A stretch of 14,672 nt of DNA from NCBI GenBank assembly GCA_021648425.1, contig JAKISV010000056.1, positions 1 through 14,672 on the forward strand, given 5' to 3'. This stretch comes from Rhizobiaceae bacterium (lineage in GTDB: Bacteria > Pseudomonadota > Alphaproteobacteria > Rhizobiales > Rhizobiaceae). How positions within the stretch are numbered: position 1 is the stretch's first letter; each line of letters opens with the position of its first letter. Below, in pieces: positions 1-6,392 of this stretch. The notes beneath the pieces are model-generated. The model was not told the DNA's origin, did not search any database, and saw only the letters and a program-made list of their open reading frames with translations. The translations under genes and the position numbers were made by a program.

Positions 1-1902
1 GTTCCAAGCCGGAACGGCGAACACGTATCCGTGGATGCCGGTACGGATGTCGTTCAGACGGCGCCAGGCCATGGACGGGAGGATTTTGATGTCTGGATGG
101 AAAATAGTCACTTTCTTGAACAATCTGGCATTGATACCGACATACCATTTACGGTGGATGACGCAGGATATTTTACTGCAAGTGCTCCAGGATTTAGAGG
201 TAAACGCGTGCTCGACGATAAAGGCAAAAAGGGTGATGCCAATCAATCCGTCATTACTGCCCTGATTGAAAGAAACAACCTGTTCGCCCGTGGCCGCATC
301 AAGCACGATTACCCGCATTCATGGCGCTCGAAAAAACCCATCATCTTCCGCAATACGCCGCAATGGTTTGTCTATATGGATCGCGATATTGACGCGGCAG
401 GCGACACTCTTCGCAAACGCGCCATGCAGGCAATTTCCGACACGCGTTTTGTACCTTCCTCCGGCCAGAACCGCCTAAGCGCGATGATTGAAAAACGCCC
501 GGACTGGGTACTCTCACGCCAGCGCGCCTGGGGTGTGCCGATTGCGATTTTTGCCGATGAAGATGGCAATATCCTCAAGGATGAGGCCGTCAACCAGCGC
601 ATCATTGCAGCCTTTGAAAAAGAAGGCGCAGATGCCTGGTATGCCGATGGCGCAAAGGAACGCTTTTTAGGCTCTAACCATGATGCTTCTAAATGGAAGC
701 GCGTAACCGACATTCTCGATGTGTGGTTTGATTCTGGCTCCACCCATGCCTTTGTTCTGGAGCAACGCGACGATTTGCAGTGGCCGGCTGATCTCTATCT
801 TGAAGGCTCTGACCAGCATCGCGGCTGGTTTCATTCTTCCCTGCTCGAGAGCTGTGGCACAAGGGGCCGCGCACCCTATAAGGCCGTACTGACCCACGGC
901 TTTACCGTCACCAAAGAGGGCAAGAAAATGTCGAAGTCACTTGGCAACGACATCGCACCCCAGGACGTTATCAAACAATATGGCGCCGATATTCTGCGCA
1001 TGTGGGTGGCCTCTGTAGATTTCACCGAGGATCAGCGTTTTAGCGACGAGGTCATTAAAACCTCCGTCGACGCCTACCGCAAAATGCGCAACACCCTGCG
1101 CTGGATGCTTGGCACCCTTGGTCATGACAAAGGCGAAAGAATTGACTTTGCCCACATGCCGGAACTCGAACGCCTGATGCTGCATCGCCTGGTCGAACTC
1201 GATGAGATAGTACGCAAAGGTTATGACGATTTTGATTTCAAACGCATCTTCGCGCAACTGTTCAACTTCATGACCGTGGAAATGTCAGCCTTCTATTTCG
1301 ATATCCGCAAAGACGCGCTTTATTGCGATGCGCCTTCATCCATGCGCCGAAAAGCCTCATTGCAGGTGGTGGGTATTTTGTTTGAAAACATCACCAAATG
1401 GATGGCGCCGATGCTGCCATTCACCATGGAGGAGTGCTGGCAATCGCGCGATGAAAACGCCGGTTCAATCCATATGGAGCAATTCAGCAAAATTTCCGCT
1501 GAATGGCGCGATGATGAACTGGCAAAAAAATGGCAGAAAATCCGCCGCGTACGCCGCGTTGTTACCGGCGCACTGGAAATCGAACGCCGCGAAAAGCGCA
1601 TCGGTTCTTCGTTAGAAGCAGCCCCGGTGGTTTATATCAATGACAATGAATTGATGACTGCTCTGGAAGGTCAGGACTTTGCTGAGATCTGCATCACCAG
1701 CCAGATTGAAGTAAAAACCGGCAAAGCTCCCGATTCGGCTTTCACCATTGACGAGGTGCAAAACGTTGCAGTCGTACCTGCCCTGGCCTCAGGGAACAAA
1801 TGCGCCCGTTCCTGGCGCGTATTACCCGAAGTAGGCAGTGACCCGGATTTTCCTGACCTGTCCCTGCGCGATGCAAATGCGATGCGTGAACTGGAAAGCT
1901 GA
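1..1902 (+). CDS. ileS: Isoleucyl-tRNA synthetase, 5'-truncated by window edge
   Basis: Cytoplasmic class I synthetase that charges tRNA-Ile with isoleucine. The reading frame is open from base 1, so the GTG at 31 is an internal Val codon and not a start. Compared with the E. coli enzyme, which I recall, about 315 N-terminal residues including the HIGH motif lie outside the window; 633 residues remain. Visible in order are the end of the CP1 editing domain (TAPGHGRED, partial residues 20-28), the PIIFRNTPQWFVYMD and WVLSRQRAWGVP blocks, LDVWFDSGSTHAF, LYLEGSDQHRGWF, the KMSKS loop (bases 925-939) and the helical anticodon-binding domain. Two oddities: the editing motif reads GTDVVQTAPGHG where GTGxVHTAPGHG is usual, and the C-terminal zinc knuckle is reduced to CARSW with no second Cys pair. 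The latter is, to my recollection, common in rhizobial relatives. Identity is certain; the functional effect of the changes is inference. Confidence 0.97.
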   Translation, partial: VPSRNGEHVSVDAGTDVVQTAPGHGREDFDVWMENSHFLEQSGIDTDIPFTVDDAGYFTASAPGFRGKRVLDDKGKKGDANQSVITALIERNNLFARGRIKHDYPHSWRSKKPIIFRNTPQWFVYMDRDIDAAGDTLRKRAMQAISDTRFVPSSGQNRLSAMIEKRPDWVLSRQRAWGVPIAIFADEDGNILKDEAVNQRIIAAFEKEGADAWYADGAKERFLGSNHDASKWKRVTDILDVWFDSGSTHAFVLEQRDDLQWPADLYLEGSDQHRGWFHSSLLESCGTRGRAPYKAVLTHGFTVTKEGKKMSKSLGNDIAPQDVIKQYGADILRMWVASVDFTEDQRFSDEVIKTSVDAYRKMRNTLRWMLGTLGHDKGERIDFAHMPELERLMLHRLVELDEIVRKGYDDFDFKRIFAQLFNFMTVEMSAFYFDIRKDALYCDAPSSMRRKASLQVVGILFENITKWMAPMLPFTMEECWQSRDENAGSIHMEQFSKISAEWRDDELAKKWQKIRRVRRVVTGALEIERREKRIGSSLEAAPVVYINDNELMTALEGQDFAEICITSQIEVKTGKAPDSAFTIDEVQNVAVVPALASGNKCARSWRVLPEVGSDPDFPDLSLRDANAMRELES

Positions 1903-1924
1903 TATAAAACGTGAATTTACCACC

Positions 1925-1944
1925 ATTGCCAGATATCTGGCAAT
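1925..1944. terminator. Perfect 20-base palindrome downstream of ileS, possible terminator hairpin
   Basis: ATTGCCAGATATCTGGCAAT is its own reverse complement. As RNA it can fold into an 8-bp stem (ATTGCCAG/CTGGCAAT) with an ATAT loop, 22 bases after the ileS stop. The following bases (ATTGTACATTC) are only weakly T-rich, so it is a poor match to a textbook intrinsic terminator. It could instead be a mRNA 3'-end stabiliser or a dimeric regulator site for the lipoprotein gene downstream. The rest of the 157-base gap holds only a weak second dyad (1999-2014); I see no convincing promoter. Confidence 0.4.
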
Positions 1945-2059
1945 ATTGTACATTCAGACAGATTTTTGCCGCTTTGTTGCGCCAGAGGTGGTCAAGGCAC
2001 GCCTGCACAGGTGTTGAGAATTTAATACAAACTATCACATTGTTAGTTGGAAGAAAATA

Positions 2060-2737
2060 ATGAGCAGATTTATTGTAGGCAAAATAACACCAATGATAGC
2101 CCTGATGGGTTCGCTCCTGATTTTGTCGGGCTGCGTTGGCGGCACAACCTACGGCACTGGCGTCACCCAGGAACGACAATTGCTCAACGACCTTGAAGGC
2201 ATGGTGTCGTTTGGGACGACCAAACGCAAACAGCGTATCAATTATTCCGCCAGACCAAATCTGGTGATGCCCGCTCAAACAGCCACACTTCCTGCCCCGC
2301 TTGAAGAAGAAGCAACGACCTCCAATGTCGATTGGCCCGAAAGCCCCGAACAAAGACTGGCGCGAATTCGTGGCGAAGCTGAAGAAGCTGACCCAAGAAG
2401 CGGAGAAATTTCGATCGCCGAGCAGCGCCGCCAAAAAGCTGGTATCCGTATTTTGCGGGGAAAAATCGATAATCCCGATTTGGACAGGGAAGGCGCTTCA
2501 ACCATCGATGCAGCTGAAAAAGATAAAAGCCGAAAAGTTCGCCAACTAAGAGCTCAATATGCTTATTCAACCGGTCCAACCAGAAAATACCTGACTGAAC
2601 CACCGGTGGAATACAGAACTCCCTATGGCAGTGCGCCAGCAGGCGATTTAGGGGTTTCAGAAGCTGAAAAAGAAAAACGTGCCGAGAAAGCTGCCAAACT
2701 TAAAAAGCAGAATGACACTGGCATGTGGATAGAATAG
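2060..2737 (+). CDS. Putative outer-membrane lipoprotein of unknown function
   Basis: 225 residues. The N-terminus has a basic start, a hydrophobic core and a clear lipobox (LSGC, Cys25), so the product should be lipidated and processed by signal peptidase II. The residue after Cys is Val, not Asp, which by the E. coli rule favours the outer membrane. The mature part has no catalytic motif that I recognise. A Gly/Thr/Tyr-rich start is followed by ARPNLVMPAQTATLPAP, then by highly charged Glu/Lys/Arg-rich sequence ending in a Lys-rich, probably helical tail. A stretch of the form RPxLVxP after a lipobox recalls small alphaproteobacterial lipoproteins such as the BamF/DUF3035 type, but I cannot assign it to that family. 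The ATG at 2060 is supported by GGAAG at 2049-2053. It lies behind ileS and converges on tadA; a role in envelope assembly is only a guess. Confidence 0.85.
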   Translation: MSRFIVGKITPMIALMGSLLILSGCVGGTTYGTGVTQERQLLNDLEGMVSFGTTKRKQRINYSARPNLVMPAQTATLPAPLEEEATTSNVDWPESPEQRLARIRGEAEEADPRSGEISIAEQRRQKAGIRILRGKIDNPDLDREGASTIDAAEKDKSRKVRQLRAQYAYSTGPTRKYLTEPPVEYRTPYGSAPAGDLGVSEAEKEKRAEKAAKLKKQNDTGMWIE

Positions 2738-2755
2738 TTGATTTGAACATCAACT
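2736..2755. terminator. Hairpin between convergent lipoprotein gene and tadA
   Basis: A perfect 7-bp inverted repeat (AGTTGAT, 6-base loop TTGAAC, ATCAACT) begins within the lipoprotein stop codon and fills the 38-base gap before the tadA stop. Its position between two convergent genes fits a bidirectional terminator. The stem is AT-rich and the flanks are only modestly T-rich (CTCTT on the plus side), so confidence is limited. Confidence 0.4.
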
Positions 2756-2775
2756 CTCTTCTGCCGCTATAAAAG

Positions 2776-3216
2776 CTATCGCCTTTTTTCAAAAAACGTT
2801 TTCAACAACATGCCGCTTGTTTCTGCTTGCAACCCGCCATAAACCTGCGGCGCGTGATGGCAGCTGGCATCATTAAAAAAACGCACCCCGTTTTCCACCC
2901 CGCCGCTTTTGATATCACTGGCCCCAAAATAGAGGTTGCTGATTCGGGAAAATGAAATGGCCGCCGCACACATCGCACATGGTTCCAGCGTCACGTACAA
3001 ATCACAATCTGATAATCGTTCACTGCCCAGAGCCAATGCTGCGGTGCGGATTACCAGAATTTCCGCATGCGCCGTCGGGTCTTTATGTTCAAGTGTGCGA
3101 TTGCCGTCTTTTGCAATAATTTTTCCATTCTTGACCAGCGCCGCCCCCACAGGTACTTCATTGCGAAGTGCCGCAGCTTTTGCCTCGTCAATTGCTGCGT
3201 CCATGAAACGTGTCAT
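2776..3216 (-). CDS. tadA: tRNA adenosine(34) deaminase
   Basis: 146 residues, normal length for TadA. The family converts A34 to inosine in the wobble position of tRNA-Arg(ACG), using zinc and acting as a homodimer. Both halves of the cytidine-deaminase-like zinc site are visible: PTAHAE (His50 zinc ligand, Glu52 proton shuttle) and LEPCAMC (Cys80 and Cys83). The C-terminal block GGVENGVRFF followed by CHHAP resembles rhizobial TadA. The ATG at 3216 is preceded by AGGA with good spacing on the minus strand. The gene is divergent from the pseudouridine synthase gene with about 63 bases between the starts, a natural pairing of two RNA-modification genes. A general nucleoside deaminase is the alternative, but the DPTAHAE form favours TadA. 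Confidence 0.94.
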   Translation of the reverse strand: MTRFMDAAIDEAKAAALRNEVPVGAALVKNGKIIAKDGNRTLEHKDPTAHAEILVIRTAALALGSERLSDCDLYVTLEPCAMCAAAISFSRISNLYFGASDIKSGGVENGVRFFNDASCHHAPQVYGGLQAETSGMLLKTFFEKRR

Positions 3217-3279
3217 TAGGTCCTGACCTTAGATGGGTTTTTCCGGCCACTTTGGTCTTTGCCAGTAAAATATGTTGAT

Positions 3280-4323
3280 ATGAAAATGAATAACAAGAAT
3301 ACCAGATCCAAACAATCCCGCCAGGATAAACAATCCCGTCAGGATAAAGGCGGGTCACAAAAAACGATCCCGTCAACTGAAGAAATCCAAAAACCCGAAA
3401 GAATTGCAAAACGCATGGCTCGTGCCGGCCTGTGTTCGCGGCGTGAAGCTGAAAGCTGGATACTGGCCGGGCGTGTATCGCTAAATGGTAAAATACTTGA
3501 ATCTCCCGCCTGCACGGTCACCATGAGTGATGCCATAATCGTCGATGGCGAACCGCTGCCTGGCCGCGAACGCACCAGGCTTTGGCTGTATCATAAACCC
3601 ACCGGAGTTTTATCAACCAATCGCGACCCTGAAGGCCGTCCCACTCTATTTGAGAAGCTGCCCAAAGGCCTGCCAAGACTATTGAGCGTTGGCCGCCTTG
3701 ATATGAATACCGAAGGCCTGCTGTTGATGACCAATGATGGCGGCCTGGCTCGCACTCTTGAATTACCCGCCACCGGTTGGCTGCGCCGCTACCGGGTTCG
3801 CGCCCATGGCCGTGTCGATACCGCAAAGCTTGAAGGCCTCAAAGACGGCATTGCCGTGGACGGCATCCTGTACGGCTCGGTTGAAGCAGAAATTGAGCGC
3901 CAGCAGGGACACAATACCTGGTTAAATGTTGCAATTCGTGAGGGAAAAAACCGGGAAATTAAAAACGTACTCAAAGCCATTGGCCTTGAAGTGAATAGGC
4001 TTATTCGAGTCTCCTATGGGCCTTTCCAATTGGGAGAACTGGGTGCGGGCGAGATACAGGAAATTCGCGGCAAAACCTTGCGCGACCAATTGGGTGAACG
4101 CCTGATAATGCAGTCCGGCGCAGATTTTGATGCTCCTATTATTAATCAGATGCCATCAAAAAATGAAAAACCAACAACTGTAAAAAAGAAGCGGACACAA
4201 AAAACACCTCGTGGCGCAATTGAAACCGGAACCATGGAACGTCTGGAAACCAGAAAACAATTCCCCTCATCACGCAAAAAAGGCAAAAAAAGCAACAAGC
4301 AATTTCCCGGTAAAACCCGATGA
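3280..4323 (+). CDS. rluB: RsuA/RluB-family rRNA pseudouridine synthase
   Basis: 347 residues from the chosen ATG. It isomerises a specific uridine to pseudouridine in rRNA; the family includes RluB (23S), RluE/RluF (23S) and RsuA (16S). An S4 RNA-binding domain (about residues 40-87, RIAKRMARAGLCSRREAESWI) precedes the catalytic domain with GRLD (Asp141 catalytic) followed by MNTEGLLLMTNDG. The C-terminal 70 or so residues are rich in Lys and Arg and have low complexity, typical of RluB-like proteins that bind the ribosome. The N-terminus before the S4 domain is also Lys/Gln-rich and includes a tandem duplication. The start is uncertain: a TTG at 3259, ATG at 3280 and ATG at 3286 are in frame and none has a strong ribosome binding site. 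Its stop overlaps the rsmD start by 4 bases (ATGA), which suggests translational coupling. RluB is the best specific call; rRNA target not provable from sequence. Confidence 0.88.
   Translation: MKMNNKNTRSKQSRQDKQSRQDKGGSQKTIPSTEEIQKPERIAKRMARAGLCSRREAESWILAGRVSLNGKILESPACTVTMSDAIIVDGEPLPGRERTRLWLYHKPTGVLSTNRDPEGRPTLFEKLPKGLPRLLSVGRLDMNTEGLLLMTNDGGLARTLELPATGWLRRYRVRAHGRVDTAKLEGLKDGIAVDGILYGSVEAEIERQQGHNTWLNVAIREGKNREIKNVLKAIGLEVNRLIRVSYGPFQLGELGAGEIQEIRGKTLRDQLGERLIMQSGADFDAPIINQMPSKNEKPTTVKKKRTQKTPRGAIETGTMERLETRKQFPSSRKKGKKSNKQFPGKTR
3313..3348 (+). repeat. Tandem 18-base duplication in the pseudouridine synthase N-terminus
   Basis: Two head-to-tail copies of an 18-base unit (3313-3330 and 3331-3348) differ at one base and encode QSRQDK twice. 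The reading frame is kept. This lies in the unconserved basic leader before the S4 domain, so copy number is probably free to vary. Confidence 0.9.
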
Positions 4324-4883
4324 GAATAATCGCCGGAAAATTTCGCGGCCGCCTGCTTTCCTCTCCTGCGAACGACGATATTCGACCCACATCCGACCGG
4401 GTGCGTGAAAGCCTGTTTTCAATCATTGCCAGTTCATATGCAGACCATTTGAAAGACGGCCGTGTGATAGATCTGTTTGCTGGCAGTGGAGCGCTTGGAC
4501 TTGAGGCATTATCGCGCGGTGCAAAATATTGTTTGTTTGTTGATAATTCGCCGCAGGCAATAGCGCTGATCAGAAAGAACATCGAAAGCCTGAACTTGCA
4601 ATCAAAATCCAGTCTGATGCGCCTTGATGCAACGAAGCTTGGAAAAGCCGGGCGCATTAAACCCTTTGATATATTGTTTGTAGACCCGCCCTATGGACAA
4701 AATCTTGCGCAACAAGCCATCCCATTATTGCAAACGGGTGGCTGGCTGAAAGCCAATACAGTTGTAATAATTGAAGACAACGCCAGCAATCCTGCGCCAT
4801 CGCTCAATGGATATCAAATGCTCGACCAGAGAAAATATGGTGATAGCATTATCCATATTCTCAGTTTAATGACGAAAAGTTAA
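4320..4883 (+). CDS. rsmD: 16S rRNA (guanine(966)-N2)-methyltransferase
   Basis: 187 residues, the usual size. RsmD methylates G966 of 16S rRNA in the assembled small subunit using S-adenosylmethionine. The start MRIIAGKFRGR is the family signature, followed by RPTSDRVRESLFSII. SAM-binding motif I is DLFAGSGALGLEALSRGA (residues 51-68), and the catalytic motif IV is DPPY (residues 122-125). The start ATG overlaps the upstream stop codon (ATGA), so it is probably translated by coupling with the pseudouridine synthase; the two modify ribosomal RNA in the same pathway. Confidence 0.95.
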   Translation: MRIIAGKFRGRLLSSPANDDIRPTSDRVRESLFSIIASSYADHLKDGRVIDLFAGSGALGLEALSRGAKYCLFVDNSPQAIALIRKNIESLNLQSKSSLMRLDATKLGKAGRIKPFDILFVDPPYGQNLAQQAIPLLQTGGWLKANTVVIIEDNASNPAPSLNGYQMLDQRKYGDSIIHILSLMTKS

Positions 4884-4944
4884 GTGGAATGTTAACTCCC
4901 GATACCATACCTGTTATCTACTGGTGGCATGGGGAATAAATTTT

Positions 4945-4948
4945 GGAG
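4945..4948 (+). promoter_or_regulatory. Shine-Dalgarno site that fixes the first M16 start
   Basis: GGAG lies 5 bases before the ATG at 4954. This favours 4954 over the upstream in-frame GTG at 4924, and the resulting protein begins directly with a signal peptide. Confidence 0.75.
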
Positions 4949-4953
4949 ATAAT

Positions 4954-6372
4954 ATGAAGTCATTTATTTATGCATTGATGCTGGGCGTTGCCTTGACATC
5001 CCAGACAATGCTTCCGGTTCAGGCCAATAGTGATCAGGTGAAAACAACCACCCAGAAGACCGTGACTACAACATCTGTCAAAAAAGGGCCGGATATCTCT
5101 ACTTTTGAATTGGAAAACGGTCTGCAGGTGGTGGTTATCCCTGATAACCGCGCCCCGGTAGTCACCCATATGCTTTGGTACAAGGCAGGTGCCGCCGATG
5201 AACCGGCAGGTAAATCAGGCATCGCCCATTATCTCGAACATCTGATGTTTAAAGGAACCAAAACCGTTCCAGCTGGTGAATTTAGCGCTAAAGTAGCGGA
5301 AATTGGCGGTCAGGAAAATGCATTCACTTCATCAGACTTTACAGGTTACTACCAGAAAGTATCCCCTGACGCCCTGAAGATGGCAATGGCTTATGAAGCC
5401 GACCGCATGGAAAATCTGGTTTTGAGCGAAGAAATAATCAAAACAGAACTCAAGGTTATCCTCGAAGAACGCCGTTCACGAATTGACAATAATCCCGGTA
5501 GTATTCTTGCAGAAACCGTGGAATCAACCCTGTTTCGCCATCATCCTTATGGCATTCCAATCATTGGTTACGAAAATGAAATCCGAAATCTGAAACTCGA
5601 AGATGCAATTGCATATTACGATAAATATTATACCCCCAACAATGCAATCCTGATTGTTGCAGGTGACATTGACGAAAAAACTGTTCGTGAATACGCCAAA
5701 GACACCTACGCAAAAGTTGCGCGCCGCGCAGAGCCTGGCAAACGCAAGCGTGTTGTTGAACCTGTACCGGTCACCGCCAGAACCGTCACCTATGAAGATG
5801 AACGCGTCACCACACCCTCCATGACACGGATTTATCTGGTGCCTTCTTATAACACCGCAGAACCCGGTGTTGCTGAGGCACTTGATATTCTTGGAAATAT
5901 TCTCGGAGGTGCCTCAACCAGCAGGCTCCATCGCCAGTTGGTTATCGACAATGAGTTCGCCACCTCTATCAGTGCAGGGTTGCGCGGCGGGGCTCTCGAC
6001 ATGACCCGTTTTTCAATTCATGCCTCTCCACGCGGCGATACCACCATTGTTCAGCTGGAAGAAAAAATTGACAAGGCGCTTGATGACATCATCGCCAATG
6101 GTGTGACGCAAAAAGAACTTGATCAAGCCAGGAATACAATGATCAAATCATCGATTTACAGTCGAGATAATCAAAGCACCATGGCACGTATTATTGGTGC
6201 TGTGCTGGCGATGGATGGTGAACTGGGTGATGTATTGAACTGGCCTGAACTTTTGAAAAAAGTCACTGTTGAACAGGTGAATGCCGTTGCCAGGAAGTAC
6301 CTGGTAAAAAGCCGCTCGGTTACCGGATTTTTGTTGCCGAAAAATGCTACCGACGTCGCGCAGAAATCCTGA
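4954..6372 (+). CDS. Secreted M16-family zinc peptidase, catalytic subunit
   Basis: 472 residues. A signal peptide (MKSFIYALMLGVALTSQTML, likely cut after VQA at residue 24) sends it to the periplasm. The inverted zinc motif HxxEH is present as HYLEH (His92, Glu95, His96), with a further acidic ligand in ILEERRSRIDNNPG (Glu171/172). The C-terminal homologous domain starts around TPSMTRIYLVPSYN and contains GGASTSRLHRQL. At the place where the family has the substrate-holding Arg-x6-Tyr, this protein has Val330 and Thr337, so it looks unable to bind substrate fully on its own. The next gene, 20 bases on, encodes a second M16 protein with the opposite set of residues. The family degrades peptides and small proteins; paired M16B proteins (mitochondrial processing peptidase, the Sphingomonas SPH2681/2682 pair) work as heterodimers. 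The precise substrate is unknown. Confidence 0.93.
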   Translation: MKSFIYALMLGVALTSQTMLPVQANSDQVKTTTQKTVTTTSVKKGPDISTFELENGLQVVVIPDNRAPVVTHMLWYKAGAADEPAGKSGIAHYLEHLMFKGTKTVPAGEFSAKVAEIGGQENAFTSSDFTGYYQKVSPDALKMAMAYEADRMENLVLSEEIIKTELKVILEERRSRIDNNPGSILAETVESTLFRHHPYGIPIIGYENEIRNLKLEDAIAYYDKYYTPNNAILIVAGDIDEKTVREYAKDTYAKVARRAEPGKRKRVVEPVPVTARTVTYEDERVTTPSMTRIYLVPSYNTAEPGVAEALDILGNILGGASTSRLHRQLVIDNEFATSISAGLRGGALDMTRFSIHASPRGDTTIVQLEEKIDKALDDIIANGVTQKELDQARNTMIKSSIYSRDNQSTMARIIGAVLAMDGELGDVLNWPELLKKVTVEQVNAVARKYLVKSRSVTGFLLPKNATDVAQKS

Positions 6373-6392
6373 AATTAGAATTGGAAAATATC

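Noticed and set aside
2014..2038. Possible promoter TTGAGA and TATCAC before the lipoprotein gene
   Set aside because: The spacing is only about 13 bases, too short for a sigma-70-type promoter.
1742..2434. Minus-strand open frame of 230 residues over the ileS end and lipoprotein gene
   Set aside because: Cys/His/Phe-rich, no recognisable motif, and crosses two well supported plus-strand genes; an antisense shadow.
3259..3261. TTG as start of the pseudouridine synthase
   Set aside because: No ribosome binding site and adds seven unconserved residues; ATG at 3280 preferred, though not proven.
4142..4657. Minus-strand open frame of 171 residues across the pseudouridine synthase and rsmD
   Set aside because: Antisense to two clear genes that overlap by coupling; no domain pattern.
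4892..4920. Possible promoter TTAACT, 17 bases, TATCTA before the first M16 gene
   Set aside because: Only 4 of 6 and 3 of 6 matches to the consensus boxes; too weak to list as a feature.
4924..4926. GTG as start of the first M16 gene
   Set aside because: It would place ten residues before the signal peptide and ignores the good GGAG site before the ATG at 4954.
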